Below, in pieces: positions 15,244 through 25,222 of a stretch of 64,000 nucleotides of DNA; position 1 is the stretch's first letter, and every line of letters starts with the position of its first letter. Both the position numbers and the translations under genes were made by a program. The DNA comes from Burkholderiales bacterium (lineage in GTDB: Bacteria; Pseudomonadota; Gammaproteobacteria; Burkholderiales; Burkholderiaceae_C): the NCBI GenBank assembly GCA_030604135.1, contig JAUVWL010000007.1:28279-92278 (forward strand), read 5' to 3'. The notes beneath the pieces were generated by a model. The model searched no databases. It saw only the letters and a list, made by a program, of their open reading frames with translations, and was not told the DNA's origin.

Positions 15244-17085
15244 TCAGCCCTGCCGCGCCAACCACGCCCGCCAGCTCCCCAGCGCAGTGATCTCGGTCCC
15301 CCCCTCCACCCCAACCGCCTCGCACACAAACCCGCTCACCCACGCCCCATCGGCCAGCTTGACCTTGCCGATGCCCAGCGGGGCGGGGATGCCGTCGACG
15401 AAGCTGCCGAAGTGTTCGGCGGGCAGTTCCCAGACTTCCATGTCGATGGCGGCGCCGCCTTCGTTGACGCGCACCATGCCGGGCCGCTGGACCGGGCCGC
15501 CGGCGAGGGCGTAGAACTTGTATTCGGGTGCGGACTGCACGGCGCCGAGCAGGCGCGCGCCGCGTTGGGTGAGTTGCCAGTTGAGCGGCAAACCGCTGAG
15601 GTGGGCGCCGCAGACGGCGACCTTGACGGTGCCGGCGGTGTTGCTGCCTTTGGGCAGCTCGGTGGTGGTGATGGCGGGGGTGTCGGCCAGCGTTGCGGCG
15701 GTGGCGCCGAGTGAGGGCGCGGCCTGTGCTCGGTGGAAGCGATCGGCCAGGCGCAGCAGGGGCACGTCCTTGAACGCGGGGGCGGCCAGGGTCACGCCCC
15801 AGGGCAGGCCTTGCGCGTCGCCGCTGGCCTGGAAGCCGGCGGGCACCGCGACGGCGGCGTAGTCCAGCAGGTTCATGAAGTTGGTGTAGTAGCCCAGGTT
15901 GCTGTTGAGGCGGATCGGGTCGGCCTGCATGTCGGCGATGCGGTAGATCGTTCCCGCCGTGGGCGTGAGCAGGCAGTCGATGTCCTTCCACACCGCGTCG
16001 CACACGCGCTTGAGCACCTTGAGGCGGTAGCTTGCGGCGAAGGCGTCGGCGGCGGTCTTGGCCTTACCGCCTTCGATGATGGTGCGCACGGGCGGGAACA
16101 CGGCCTCGGGCTGGGCGTCGATGAAGTCCTTGATGGCGACGTAGCGCTCGGCCACCCAGGGGCCTTCGTAGAGCAGGCGCGCGGCTTCGAGAAAGGGGGT
16201 GAGGTCCACTTCGACGGCGGTGCCGCCGAGGGCGTGCAGGCGCTCGATGCTCTGCGCGAACAGTTCGACGGCGGCCTCGTTGCCGAAGAAGTTGAGGTCC
16301 TGCGGGCGCGGCACGCCAAAGCGGAACGGGCCGGCCGAGAAATCCACACCAAAGGGCTTGGCGGCGCGGCTGAAGGCGTCGGTTTCGTCGGGCACCGCGG
16401 CCACAGCCAGCACGGCCTGCGCGTCGGCGGCGGTGAGGGCGAAGATGGACACGGTGTCCACCGACCGGCAGGCGGGCACCACGCCGGTGGCCGAGAGCAG
16501 GCCGATGCTGGGCTTGAGGCCGATGAGGTTGTTGAAGCTGGCGGGCACGCGGCCGGAGCCGGCCGTGTCGGTGCCCAGCGAGAAGCTGACCCAGCCTTTT
16601 GCCACGCTCACGGCCGAGCCGCTGCTGGAGCCGCCCGAGACGAAGTCGGGGTTGAAGGCGTTGCGGCACGCGCCGTAGGGCGAGCGCGTGCCGTTGAGGC
16701 CGGTGGCGAACTGGTCGAGGTTGACCTTGCCCAGCGGCACGGCGCCGGCCGCAATGAGCTGCTGCACGAGGAAGGCGCTCTCCGTGGGCGTGTACGCGTA
16801 TTCGGGGCAGCCCGCGGTGGTGGGGATGTGCGCGAGGTCGATGTTGTCCTTGATGGCGAAGGGCACACCGTACAGCGGCAGGCTGGCCGGGTCCACGCCG
16901 CCAGCACTTTCCAAACGGGCGACGTAGGGCTCGATCTCGGCGTCGGTCAGGCGGTGGATGAAGGCGTTGTTCGCGTCGCTGGCGCAGCGGCGCATGGCCT
17001 CGGCGATGACGGCGCGCACCGGGGTGCCGGTGGCGTAGGCGGCGCGCAGGCTGGCGAGGTCGAAACTGAGGGTGCTGAGGTCCAT
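15244..17085 (-). CDS. atzF: Allophanate hydrolase (613 aa)
   Basis: Amidase-signature enzyme that hydrolyses allophanate to two ammonia and two CO2, the last step of guanidine/urea carboxylase pathways. Catalytic triad by position: Lys79 (in FAIKDN), cis-Ser153 (in SGGSSSGSA) and nucleophile Ser177 (in DTAGSGR). The spacing 74 + 24 is that of known AtzF enzymes. The C-terminal allophanate_hydro domain (about 470-613, including LNWQLTQRGARL) is present. Start ATG 17085 (MDLSTLSFDL). Last gene of the riboswitch-1 operon, 169 bases after the carboxylase, with a dispersed repeat in the gap. The 158 bases between it and the restriction promoter show no convincing gene. Confidence 0.92.
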   Translation of the reverse strand: MDLSTLSFDLASLRAAYATGTPVRAVIAEAMRRCASDANNAFIHRLTDAEIEPYVARLESAGGVDPASLPLYGVPFAIKDNIDLAHIPTTAGCPEYAYTPTESAFLVQQLIAAGAVPLGKVNLDQFATGLNGTRSPYGACRNAFNPDFVSGGSSSGSAVSVAKGWVSFSLGTDTAGSGRVPASFNNLIGLKPSIGLLSATGVVPACRSVDTVSIFALTAADAQAVLAVAAVPDETDAFSRAAKPFGVDFSAGPFRFGVPRPQDLNFFGNEAAVELFAQSIERLHALGGTAVEVDLTPFLEAARLLYEGPWVAERYVAIKDFIDAQPEAVFPPVRTIIEGGKAKTAADAFAASYRLKVLKRVCDAVWKDIDCLLTPTAGTIYRIADMQADPIRLNSNLGYYTNFMNLLDYAAVAVPAGFQASGDAQGLPWGVTLAAPAFKDVPLLRLADRFHRAQAAPSLGATAATLADTPAITTTELPKGSNTAGTVKVAVCGAHLSGLPLNWQLTQRGARLLGAVQSAPEYKFYALAGGPVQRPGMVRVNEGGAAIDMEVWELPAEHFGSFVDGIPAPLGIGKVKLADGAWVSGFVCEAVGVEGGTEITALGSWRAWLARQG

Positions 17086-17174
17086 CGGGGGCTCCGTGAA
17101 AAGGATCTGAATGTGTTTCGGTTGTCCATGGCGCCGGAGCGTCACCCGCAACGCGTGAAGCGGTCCCATCCAGG

Positions 17175-17252
17175 GGCACCGAGGAACCGGCTCTGCCGGG
17201 CCTCTGGTGCCGCCCCCATTGAGGGGGGTGACGCGAAGCGGCGCGGGGGGTG
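17175..17252. repeat. Comamonadaceae-type intergenic element, copy A
   Basis: Contains GAGGAACCGGCTCTGCCGGG and later GTGACGCGAAGCGGCGCGGG in the order shared by copies at 20977, 23556 and 44404. It lies between the carboxylase and allophanate hydrolase genes. On the transcript strand the CCGGC-AGA-GCCGG core would fold into a short hairpin. Confidence 0.8.
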
Positions 17253-17254
17253 TT

Positions 17255-20200
17255 TCATTCCACTAGCACCAGCACGTCCTGGCCGGCGGCCACGGGCGCG
17301 CCTTCGCGGCACATGAGGCGGTGCACGGTGGCGTCCTGTGGCGAGAGCACGTTGAATTCCATCTTCATGGACTCGACCACCAGCAGCACGTCGCCGGCGG
17401 CCACGCGCTGGCCTTCGCTGACCAGCACCTTCCACACGCTGCCGGGCACGCTGCTGGCCAGCGGGCGGCCGCCGGGCGGCAGGTCCAGCTCGACGCTGGC
17501 GTCGGCCGCGGCCACGTCGGCGTCGCCCGCGTAGGCCAGTTGCCCGCTGGCGGCCCAGCGCTCGCGCTCGGCGTCGAAGGCGGCCTGCTGCTGCGCCTTG
17601 AAGGCGCCGATGCTGGCGGCGTTGTCGGCCAGGAAGCGGCGGTAGTCGCGCAGGCTGAAGGTCGTCTCTTCGACTTGCAGCGCGTAGCCGCCGTGCGGGA
17701 AGGCGGCGCGGATGCGCAGCAGCTCGTCCTGGTCCACCGGCACGAAGCGGATCTGGTCAAAGAAGCGCAGCAGCCAGGGCTGCTCGAACACCGAGCCCGG
17801 CTCGCCATGGCGCCAGCGGTTCCACATCTGCAGCGTGCGGCCGACGAACTGGTAGCCGCCGGGGCCTTCCATGCCGTAGACGCAGAGGTAGGCGCCGCCG
17901 ATGCCGACGGCGTTCTCGGGCGTCCAGGTGCGCGCAGGGTTGTACTTGGTGGTCACCAGGCGGTGGCGCGGGTCCACCGGCGTGGCCACCGGTGCGCCCA
18001 GGTACACGTCGCCCAGGCCGAGCACCAGGTAGCTGGCGTCGAAGACGACCTTGAACACGTCGTCGATGCTGCCCAGCCCGTTGATGCGGCGGATGAACTC
18101 GATGTTGCTCGGGCACCAGGGCGCGTCGGGCCGCACCGATTGCATGTACTTCTCGATGGCCAGTTTCGTCTGCGGGTCGTCCCAGGAGAGCGGCAGGTGC
18201 ACGATGCGGCTGGGCACCTGCATGTCGTCGACGGCGGGCAGCGCGGCTTCGGCTTCGACCAGCACCTTCAGCAGCGCGGCGCGCGAGACCTTGGCGGGGT
18301 CGAAGTGCAGCTGCAGAGAACGGATGCCCGGCGTCATGTCGACGATGCCGGGCAGGGTGCCCGCCTCGATGCGCGAACGCAGCGCCTGCATCAGCACGTG
18401 CACGCGCAGGCGCAGTTCGATGTCGAGCACCAGCGGGCCGAACTCGACCAGCAGGTAACGGTCGCCGGCCTGGCGCACCACCATGGCGGGCACGGCCTCG
18501 TCTTCGCGCGCCGGGTCGGCCAGGACAATGGGCGTGGGGTGGGCGGTGACGTCGTCGCTTGGCTTGGCGGCCAGTGGCTGGCTGAGCGAGATGAGCGCGG
18601 CGTCGAGCATCGCGCTGCGGTCCAGCGCCTGGTCCAGCGAGAGGCGGTGGAAGCGCACCGTGTCGCCGGGGCGCAGCTGGCCGAGCTTCCAGAGTTCGGC
18701 GTCGACCACCACGGCCGGGCAGACGAAGCCGCCGAGGCTGGGGCCGTCGGGGCCGAGGATGACCGGCATGTCGCCGGTGAAGTCGATGGCGCCAATGGCG
18801 TAGGCGTTGTCGTGGATGTTGGACGGGTGCAGGCCGGCCTCGCCACCGTCGGGGCGCGCCCACTGTGGCCGGGGACCGATCAGGCGCACGCCGGTGCGGC
18901 TGGAGTTGTAGTGCACCTCCCAGTCGGTGGCGAAGAAGGTGGCCACGTCATCGGGTGTGAAGAAGTCGGGCGCGCCGTGCGGGCCGTAGAGCACGCCCAC
19001 GTCCCAGTGGTGGTTGAAGGCGGGCACGGTGTCGGGGGATGCGCTCACGCCCGCCGTGCCGGCGCCGGGCGCGGCCAGGTGCAGCACGTCGCCGGTGCGC
19101 AGGTGGCGGCCGGCGTGGCCGCCGAACTGGCCGAGCGTGAAGGTGCTGCGGCTGCCCAGATACAGCGGCACGTCGAAGCCGCCGCCCACGGCCAGGCACA
19201 GGCGCGCGCCGCCCTCTGCACGGCCGATGGCGAGCACGCTGCCGGCGGCTACGCGGTGGCTCTGCCACATCTCCAGTGGCGCGCCGTCAAGTGTCACCTT
19301 CACCGGCGCGCCGGTCACGGCGATCACCGCGTCGGCGTTGAAGCGCAGCGTGGGGCCGGAGAGCGTGATCTCCAGCGCGGCCGCGTCGTCGGCGTTGCCC
19401 ACCAGGCGGTTGGCCATGCGGTGGGCGTAGGCGTCCATGGGGCCGCTGGGCGGCACGCCCACGTCCCAGTGACCGAGGCGCCCCGGCCAGTCCTGCACGC
19501 TGGTCTGCACGCCGGGCTCCACCACTTCGACGGTCGCGGGACGGAAGTGGAAGCTGTTGAGAAAGCGCGTGACCTGCCGGCCTGTGCGGAACACCGGGTC
19601 GCGCACCACCTGGCGCAGGTAGCCCAGGTTGGTTTCGATGCCGGCCAGGCGCGTGGCGGCCAGCGCGGCCTCGAGCTTGTGCAGCGCCTGCTCGCGGTCG
19701 GGCGCAGTGACGATGAGCTTGGCCAGCATGGGGTCGTACCAGGCGGGCACCTCGGTGCCGCGCTCGACCCAGCCGTCCACGCGAGCATCGCTTGGGAAAG
19801 CCACCTCGGTCAGCAGGCCGGCGCTGGGCTGGAAGTTTTTCGCCGGGTCTTCGGCGTACAGCCGCACCTGGATGGACGCACCCTGCGGGGTGGGTGCCAG
19901 CGTGGCCAACGGCGGCAGATCACCGGCGGCGAGTTGCACCATCCACGCGACCAGATCGACGCCAGTCACCTGCTCGGTCACGCCGTGTTCCACCTGCAGG
20001 CGGGTGTTGACTTCAAGGAAATAGAACTGGCCGGTGGCGGCGTCGTAGACGAATTCCACCGTGCCGGCCGAGCGGTAGTTGACCGCCTGCGCCAGACGCA
20101 CCGCGGTGGCGTGCAGTTCGCTGCGCTGCGCGTCGGTCAGGCCCGGCGCGGGCGTCTCTTCGATCACCTTCTGGTTGCGGCGTTGCACCGAGCAGTCGCG

Positions 20201-20875
20201 CTCGCCCAGCGCGAGCACCGTGCCCGCGCCGTCGCCGAAGACCTGCACCTCGATGTGGCGCGCCTGCTCGACGTACTTCTCCAGGAAGAGGCCGGCGTCT
20301 TTGAAGTTGGCGCTGGCCAGGCGCTGCACCGAGGCGAAGGCATCGCTGAGTTCGTCTTCGCTCCACACCAGGCGCATGCCGATGCCACCGCCGCCGGCCG
20401 TGCTCTTGAGCATGACCGGGTAGCCGATGCGCAGGGCCTCGGCGCGGGCCTGCGCGGCATCCTGCAGCAGACCGGTGCCGGGCAGCAGCGGCACGCCGCG
20501 CTGTTCGGCCAGGTCGCGTGCCGTGTGCTTGAGGCCGAAGGCGCGCATCTGATCGGGCGTGGGGCCGATGAAGGCGATGCCCGCGTCTTCGCAGGCCTGG
20601 GCAAAGCCCGGGTTTTCGGACAGGAAACCGTAGCCGGGGTGGATGGCCTGGGCGCCACAGTCTTTGGCAATCTGCAGGATGCGGTCGGCCCGGAGGTAAC
20701 TCTCGGCCGCGGGCGCGGGGCCGAGCAAATAGGCCTCGTCGGCCTCGCGCACGTGGCGGGCCTGCGCGTCGGCTTCGGAATATACGGCCACGCTCTGCAC
20801 GCCCAGCGCCTTGAGGGTGCGGATGATGCGGCAGGCGATGGCGCCTCGGTTGGCGATCAGGACCTTGCGGAACAT
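17255..20875 (-). CDS. uca: Guanidine carboxylase (annotated family: urea carboxylase), 1206 aa
   Basis: ATP- and biotin-dependent carboxylase. Biotin carboxylase domain residues 1-450 ([20 protein letters not shown]-grasp loop [22 protein letters not shown]); KipA/AHS2-like carboxyltransferase region about 470-760; KipI/AHS1 region about 840-1040; biotinyl domain at the C terminus with biotin lysine in VVESMKMEF. The architecture fits urea carboxylase, but the operon starts with a guanidine-I riboswitch and carries both DUF1989 genes. In that context the enzyme is known to carboxylate guanidine to carboxyguanidine. The substrate call is therefore contextual; residues separating the two specificities cannot be judged here without alignment. 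Confidence 0.88.
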   Translation of the reverse strand: MFRKVLIANRGAIACRIIRTLKALGVQSVAVYSEADAQARHVREADEAYLLGPAPAAESYLRADRILQIAKDCGAQAIHPGYGFLSENPGFAQACEDAGIAFIGPTPDQMRAFGLKHTARDLAEQRGVPLLPGTGLLQDAAQARAEALRIGYPVMLKSTAGGGGIGMRLVWSEDELSDAFASVQRLASANFKDAGLFLEKYVEQARHIEVQVFGDGAGTVLALGERDCSVQRRNQKVIEETPAPGLTDAQRSELHATAVRLAQAVNYRSAGTVEFVYDAATGQFYFLEVNTRLQVEHGVTEQVTGVDLVAWMVQLAAGDLPPLATLAPTPQGASIQVRLYAEDPAKNFQPSAGLLTEVAFPSDARVDGWVERGTEVPAWYDPMLAKLIVTAPDREQALHKLEAALAATRLAGIETNLGYLRQVVRDPVFRTGRQVTRFLNSFHFRPATVEVVEPGVQTSVQDWPGRLGHWDVGVPPSGPMDAYAHRMANRLVGNADDAAALEITLSGPTLRFNADAVIAVTGAPVKVTLDGAPLEMWQSHRVAAGSVLAIGRAEGGARLCLAVGGGFDVPLYLGSRSTFTLGQFGGHAGRHLRTGDVLHLAAPGAGTAGVSASPDTVPAFNHHWDVGVLYGPHGAPDFFTPDDVATFFATDWEVHYNSSRTGVRLIGPRPQWARPDGGEAGLHPSNIHDNAYAIGAIDFTGDMPVILGPDGPSLGGFVCPAVVVDAELWKLGQLRPGDTVRFHRLSLDQALDRSAMLDAALISLSQPLAAKPSDDVTAHPTPIVLADPAREDEAVPAMVVRQAGDRYLLVEFGPLVLDIELRLRVHVLMQALRSRIEAGTLPGIVDMTPGIRSLQLHFDPAKVSRAALLKVLVEAEAALPAVDDMQVPSRIVHLPLSWDDPQTKLAIEKYMQSVRPDAPWCPSNIEFIRRINGLGSIDDVFKVVFDASYLVLGLGDVYLGAPVATPVDPRHRLVTTKYNPARTWTPENAVGIGGAYLCVYGMEGPGGYQFVGRTLQMWNRWRHGEPGSVFEQPWLLRFFDQIRFVPVDQDELLRIRAAFPHGGYALQVEETTFSLRDYRRFLADNAASIGAFKAQQQAAFDAERERWAASGQLAYAGDADVAAADASVELDLPPGGRPLASSVPGSVWKVLVSEGQRVAAGDVLLVVESMKMEFNVLSPQDATVHRLMCREGAPVAAGQDVLVLVE

Positions 20876-20976
20876 GGGTTCTCCGGTGGCAGGCCGTCCT
20901 GCCGAGGCGATGACATCAGACGGGTCGTCCCGTCGTCAGATGGAAGAAACAGATGCGTGCACGGGCTGCTTCCAGC

Positions 20977-21055
20977 ACACACCGCGGAACCGGCTTCGCC
21001 GGGCCGCTGGTGTGGTCCCCCTGGGGGGAAGACGCGAAGCGGCGCAGGGGGGTGC
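20977..21055. repeat. Comamonadaceae-type intergenic element, copy B
   Basis: CACCGCGGAACCGGCTTCGC followed by CCCCCTGGGGGGAAGACGCG and AAGCGGCGCAGGGGGGTG. Fills the 180-base gap between the DUF1989 gene and the carboxylase gene. Same orientation as copies A, C and D. Confidence 0.85.
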
Positions 21056-21733
21056 TCATGTCTGGTCCCAGACCAGCAGTTGAATGGGGGTGGGGTTGTA
21101 GGCGTTGCAGGGGTTGTTCAGCTGGGGGCAGTTGCTGATCAGCACCCACAGGTCCATCTCGGCGCGCATCTCCACGTACTTGCCCGGGCCGGACACGCCG
21201 TCGGCGAACTGGAGGTCGCCGCTGTCGGTGACCGGCACGTTCATGAAGAAGTTGATGTTGGGCACCAGGTCGCGCTTGGTCAGGCCGATGTCGGCGTGCT
21301 GCATGGCGACAAGGTAGTTGTCGCGGCAGTTGTGCATGAACTTCTTCTGCAGCGCGTAGCGCACGGTGTTGCTCTCGGCCGCGCAGGCGCCGCCCAGGGT
21401 GTCGTGGCGGCCGCAGGTGTCGGCCACGATGGTGAGCATGGGGCGGCCGTCGTTGCTGCGGATGACCGAGCCGGTGGTCAGGTAGATGCCGCCCTGGTGC
21501 ACCATGGTGTCGATGGCGCTGTAGTGCTCGGCCAGGTCGTCGCGGTTGTAGAACAGCACGTCGGCGGCCTGGTTGCCCTCCAGGTCCACGATGCGCAGGG
21601 TCTGGCCCTTGTTGACCGCGAACAGAATGGGCTCGCCCGGCGGGTGGCGCTGGTCTAGAACGGCCTGGGCCGGGTCGAGCGCACTCTCCTGGATGCGGAT
21701 GTCGGTGGCCTGGTTTTCGGTGGTGGCGTTCAT
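21056..21733 (-). CDS. DUF1989 protein, carboxyguanidine deiminase subunit (225 aa)
   Basis: One of the two urea-carboxylase-associated DUF1989 proteins. The paired proteins are now known as CgdA and CgdB, which together deiminate carboxyguanidine to allophanate; I cannot assign which letter this is. Seen: TLRIVDLEGNQAADVLFYN (about 49-67), DTCGRHDTLGGACAAESN with His and Cys residues typical of the metal site, and FMHNCRDNY and NFFMNVPV. ATG 21733 has GGAGA 6 bases upstream; a GTG at 21751 would overlap the upstream stop by 4 bases. Cytoplasmic. Confidence 0.85.
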   Translation of the reverse strand: MNATTENQATDIRIQESALDPAQAVLDQRHPPGEPILFAVNKGQTLRIVDLEGNQAADVLFYNRDDLAEHYSAIDTMVHQGGIYLTTGSVIRSNDGRPMLTIVADTCGRHDTLGGACAAESNTVRYALQKKFMHNCRDNYLVAMQHADIGLTKRDLVPNINFFMNVPVTDSGDLQFADGVSGPGKYVEMRAEMDLWVLISNCPQLNNPCNAYNPTPIQLLVWDQT

Positions 21734-21747
21734 GAAGGTCTCCGCGT

Positions 21748-22602
21748 TCACAGGTACAGAACATCCGAGTTGTGCAGGGCGCGCGCGTTCTCCGGGCGGA
21801 AGGCGCGGCAGGCGTCGTTGGCCGGTGCGGCTCCGCAGCGCCAGGCCAGCAGGCCCACCTTCTTCGGCGCGTAGACCGGGTTCGGGTCCAGCGCGTGCGG
21901 CGCGGTGCTGATGGCCAGGATTACGTCCATGTCGAAGCGCAGCTCGACGTGGTCGCCGGCCCTGGCGTGGTCGGGCACGAACTGGAAGCGCCCCTGCGCG
22001 TCCACGCTGACCTTTGAAAACAGGTTGACTGGCGCAATCAGGTCACGCCGGGTCAGGCCGTACTTGCCGATCTCGATCAGCAACCCGTCCTTGCCGGAGC
22101 GGTACATGCCGTTGCGCGCGTCTTCGTAGCGGCGCTCGCCGTACCTGGCCGCCATGCGCTCGTTGTCCAGCAGGGCGCCCAGCGGGTCGTGCCAGCCCAG
22201 GCTGTCGGCAGTGACGCTGGCCAGGCTGCGGCCCATGTCACTCATCAGCACATGGCCGGCCCGGTAGTGCACGGTGTGCTGGGCCTTGAGGCTGTCGGGC
22301 ATGTTGTAGCGCTCCAGCTTTTCCAGGGCCGAATAGAGCACCACGCTGACGTTGGGTCCGTCCTCCAGGGCCACGAAGCGGATGGCGCTGCCACGCGGCA
22401 TGCGCCAACTCCAGTGGCCACCGCCGGGCACGATCTCGCTCCACATGGCGCGCGCGGTGTCCACACCGGCCAGCGCCGCCTGCGGAAAACGCTGCCACAG
22501 CGCGGGCGCGTCCACCGGGGCGGCCTGCGGCGGGTTGGCGGGCACCGGCACCTGCGGCTCGGTCCAGGGGGTGCTGGAGGTGGTGGGGGTGGTGTCGCTC
22601 AT
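21748..22602 (-). CDS. DUF1989 protein, second carboxyguanidine deiminase subunit (284 aa)
   Basis: Partner of the downstream DUF1989 protein in the CgdAB complex, which links guanidine carboxylase to allophanate hydrolase. It has a Pro-rich N-terminal extension of about 35 residues, then WSWRMPRGSAIRFVALEDGP (about 63-82), SDMGRSLASVTADSLGWHDP and LIAPVNLFSKVSVDAQG. The HDPLG segment corresponds to the HDTLGG segment of the partner, consistent with the two being paralogues. It starts 34 bases after the ABC ATPase gene and ends 14 bases before the partner's ATG, so co-translation is likely. Confidence 0.85.
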   Translation of the reverse strand: MSDTTPTTSSTPWTEPQVPVPANPPQAAPVDAPALWQRFPQAALAGVDTARAMWSEIVPGGGHWSWRMPRGSAIRFVALEDGPNVSVVLYSALEKLERYNMPDSLKAQHTVHYRAGHVLMSDMGRSLASVTADSLGWHDPLGALLDNERMAARYGERRYEDARNGMYRSGKDGLLIEIGKYGLTRRDLIAPVNLFSKVSVDAQGRFQFVPDHARAGDHVELRFDMDVILAISTAPHALDPNPVYAPKKVGLLAWRCGAAPANDACRAFRPENARALHNSDVLYL

Positions 22603-22636
22603 GGGCGGTCTCCGTTGATCGTGGGGTCGGGCCAGG

Positions 22637-23494
<858 letters not shown>

Positions 23495-23555
23495 GGCTGT
23501 TCAGCCTTTCATGTCAGAGGTCAGCACAGGTGCGACGAGGGCGGCTGCACCCTCC

Positions 23556-23657
23556 ACACGCACCGTGGAACCGGCTTTGCCGGGCCACAGGTGCGGTTCC
23601 CCCTCCAAGCCGAAGGCGCCAGAGAGGGGGGAAGACGCGAAGCGGCGCAGGGGGGTA
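23556..23657. repeat. Comamonadaceae-type intergenic element, copy C (long form)
   Basis: CACCGTGGAACCGGCTTTGC and GGGGAAGACGCGAAGCGGCG as in the other copies, with an extra segment CTCCAAGCCGAAGGCGCCAG near 23603-23622 that lengthens the middle. Lies between permease and ATPase genes. Confidence 0.85.
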
Positions 23658-23658
23658 T

Positions 23659-24519
23659 TCACTTGATATACAGCCAGGGGAAGGCGCGGCGGTGCGCCAG
23701 GCGGAACAGCTGGTCCGTCACCAGGCCAATGAGACCGATGACGATGATGCCGGCGAAGATGGTGTCGGTCTGCAGGAAGCGCTGTGCCCGCAGGATGGCG
23801 TAGCCCAGGCCCGAGTTGGCGGCCACCAGCTCGGCCACCACCAGGTAGGTCCAGGCCCAGCCCATGGTGATGCGCAGCGTGTCCAGCAGGGCCGGCTTGG
23901 CGCTGGGGAAGATGACCTTCTCGATCAGCTCACGCCGGTTGGCCCCCATGGTCTGCGCCGCCTCGACCTGCGCGGCCGGCACGCGGCGCACGTCTTCGGC
24001 CACCATCAGCACCATCTGGAAGAAGGTGCCAATGAAGATGATGGCGATCTTCGAGCCCTCGCCAATGCCGATCCACAGCATCACCAGCGGAATGAAGGCC
24101 ACCGCCGGCATGTAGCGGATGAAATCGGTCAGCGGTTCCAGCAGCGCCTGCACCGCCCGGTACGAGCCGATCAGCAGACCCAGCGGCAGCGCAATCACCG
24201 CCGACAGCAGAAAGCCCGCCACCACCCGGTAGACGCTGATGCCCATGTCGCCCATCAGCCCGGTCTCGGTGGCCCAGGTCCAGGTCCTGTCCAGCACCTG
24301 CAGCGGCGCCGGCAGAAAGGTCGCGTCCATGCCGCCCCAGGCGGCCAGCACGGTCCACAACAACAGCGGCGTGACCAGGCCGGTCAGGGCCAGCACCCAG
24401 TAGGCCCGGCGCGAAATGGGCGCACGCACCGTCCACAGGTTGGAACGTCGCCGCGGCACGGCCGGTGCGCGGGCCACCGGCACAATGGCCTGGGCGGCCG
24501 GAGGAAGGGTCTGGGACAT
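23659..24519 (-). CDS. ABC transporter permease, nitrate/taurine type (286 aa)
   Basis: Inner-membrane permease with the BPD_transp_1 fold. The first membrane segment follows RRAYWVLALTGLVTPLLLWT, and about five more are visible. The EAA cytoplasmic loop EAAQTMGANRRELIEKVIFP docks the ATPase. The ATG at 24519 (MSQTLPPAAQ) has AGGAG at 24525-24529 on the minus strand. First gene after riboswitch 1. I infer guanidine as the cargo from the riboswitch and downstream enzymes; the permease family itself covers nitrate, taurine, sulfonates and pyrimidines. Confidence 0.88.
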   Translation of the reverse strand: MSQTLPPAAQAIVPVARAPAVPRRRSNLWTVRAPISRRAYWVLALTGLVTPLLLWTVLAAWGGMDATFLPAPLQVLDRTWTWATETGLMGDMGISVYRVVAGFLLSAVIALPLGLLIGSYRAVQALLEPLTDFIRYMPAVAFIPLVMLWIGIGEGSKIAIIFIGTFFQMVLMVAEDVRRVPAAQVEAAQTMGANRRELIEKVIFPSAKPALLDTLRITMGWAWTYLVVAELVAANSGLGYAILRAQRFLQTDTIFAGIIVIGLIGLVTDQLFRLAHRRAFPWLYIK

Positions 24520-24534
24520 GCGGACTCCTGGACG

Positions 24535-24594
24535 GGGACAAAAGGCGGAGAGGCTCGTGCGCATGCAACGAAGCGTCTCCCGGGCTTTTGTCCC
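24535..24594 (-). promoter_or_regulatory. Expression platform of riboswitch 1
   Basis: The 3' conserved element of the aptamer (24594-24576, GGGACAAAAGCCCGGGAGA) is complementary to a segment just upstream of the ribosome site (24551-24535, TCTCCGCCTTTTGTCCC): GGGACAAAAG pairs perfectly with CTTTTGTCCC and GGAGA with TCTCC, loop about 24 bases. This helix cannot coexist with the aptamer fold. No U-tract follows, so it is not a standard intrinsic terminator. Confidence 0.65.
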
Positions 24595-24684
24595 TCCGTG
24601 GAGCCACGCGATGGTGGCCGACTGCTCTCGGACCAGACAGCGCCGCGCTCTGCATGAATGCAGAAGCAGCGCCCGGAACCCTAG
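24576..24684 (-). promoter_or_regulatory. Guanidine-I (ykkC) riboswitch 1
   Basis: The minus strand carries the invariant blocks of the ykkC/guanidine-I aptamer in order: CTAGGGTTCCGG at the 5' end (from 24684), CTGGTCCGAGAG in the middle and ACGGAGGGACAAAAGCCC with GGGAGA at the 3' end (to 24576). The variable P1a hairpin between the first two blocks is formed by CTGCATTCATGCAG. The class binds free guanidinium and turns expression on. It precedes the permease ATG by 56 bases. The call rests on exact match to the consensus I know; covariance scoring was not run. Confidence 0.95.
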
Positions 24685-24694
24685 CGGTCTTCAA

Positions 24695-24710
24695 GGCAAG
24701 CGGCGTGCAG
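24695..24710 (-). promoter_or_regulatory. Candidate sigma54 promoter before riboswitch 1
   Basis: Minus strand CTGCACG-CCGC-TTGCC has the exact spacing of the sigma54 consensus TGGCACG-N4-TTGCA, with the -12 GC intact but one G of the -24 GG changed. The predicted start would fall at the CTAGGG that opens the riboswitch. Nitrogen (NtrC) control would suit the pathway. Weak because of the -24 mismatch. Confidence 0.3.
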
Positions 24711-24882
24711 GGCACGGCGCCTCTCTGGTCAGGGTGTTAGCAAGAGCGGTGCCAGTGTGGCGGGGGGTGTTGGGGGGTGGATGGCGGGGGGCATGCACCA
24801 GGATGGTGTGGGGCGCCCCAAGTGGGGGCGGCCAGTGGCCCCTCTGAACCTCGGCCAGCCATGTTGTCCATCTCGATCTGTG

Positions 24883-24929
24883 TTGACAACAGCTACACAA
24901 TCACGGACAATTTGTCTATCTGTTGTGTA
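24883..24929 (+). promoter_or_regulatory. Promoter and nested operators of the toxin-antitoxin pair
   Basis: TTGACA (24883-24888), 17-base spacer, GACAAT (24906-24911). The -10 lies in the perfect palindrome GACAATTTGTC (24906-24916). Flanking it is an inverted repeat TACACAA (24894-24900) / TTGTGTA (24923-24929). Such sites are typical targets of antitoxin autorepression. The rest of the gap 24711-24882 is G-rich and without a recognisable gene. Confidence 0.65.
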
Positions 24930-24949
24930 TACGTCGGTAGGAGATTCCC

Positions 24950-25222
24950 ATGCGTGATGCCGCCATCAATTTGCGCGCCCTGCCCGAACAACGGGACCTG
25001 ATCGATCACGCCGCCAGCCTGCTGGGCAAGAACCGATCAGACTTCATGCTCGAAGCGGCATGCGAGCGGGCGCAGGCCGTGGTGCTGGACCAGGTCTTTT
25101 TCAGCTTGGACGCCGACAGATTCAAGCAGTTCACCGACCTGCTCGACGAGCCCGCCGGCCCCAACCCCGGGCTTGAACGCCTCATGGCAGTGAAAGCGCC
25201 CTGGAGCAAACGGTCGGCATGA
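24950..25222 (+). CDS. DUF1778 antitoxin (TacA family, 90 aa)
   Basis: Type II antitoxin. The N-terminal ribbon-helix-helix region INLRALPEQRDLIDHAASLL binds the operator; LGKNRSDFMLEAACERAQ is the DUF1778 signature; the C-terminal tail (about 50-90, LDEPAGPNPGLERLM) wraps the toxin. The ATG at 24950 has AGGAG 8 bases upstream. The stop overlaps the toxin start by 4 bases (ATGA). Dimeric, cytoplasmic, presumably autorepressing through the palindromes at 24894-24929. Confidence 0.88.
   Translation: MRDAAINLRALPEQRDLIDHAASLLGKNRSDFMLEAACERAQAVVLDQVFFSLDADRFKQFTDLLDEPAGPNPGLERLMAVKAPWSKRSA

Noticed and set aside
15111..15290. Small plus-strand ORF beginning MFIFRDDPTLAEVLQPQ between the restriction promoter and atzF
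   Set aside because: No ribosome site, and it overlaps the 3' end of atzF antisense. It could be a relic but cannot be supported.
17321..21658. 1445-codon plus-strand open frame opposite the carboxylase and DUF1989 genes
   Set aside because: Produced by high GC at third positions; the minus strand carries clear biotin carboxylase, KipA/KipI and biotinyl motifs.
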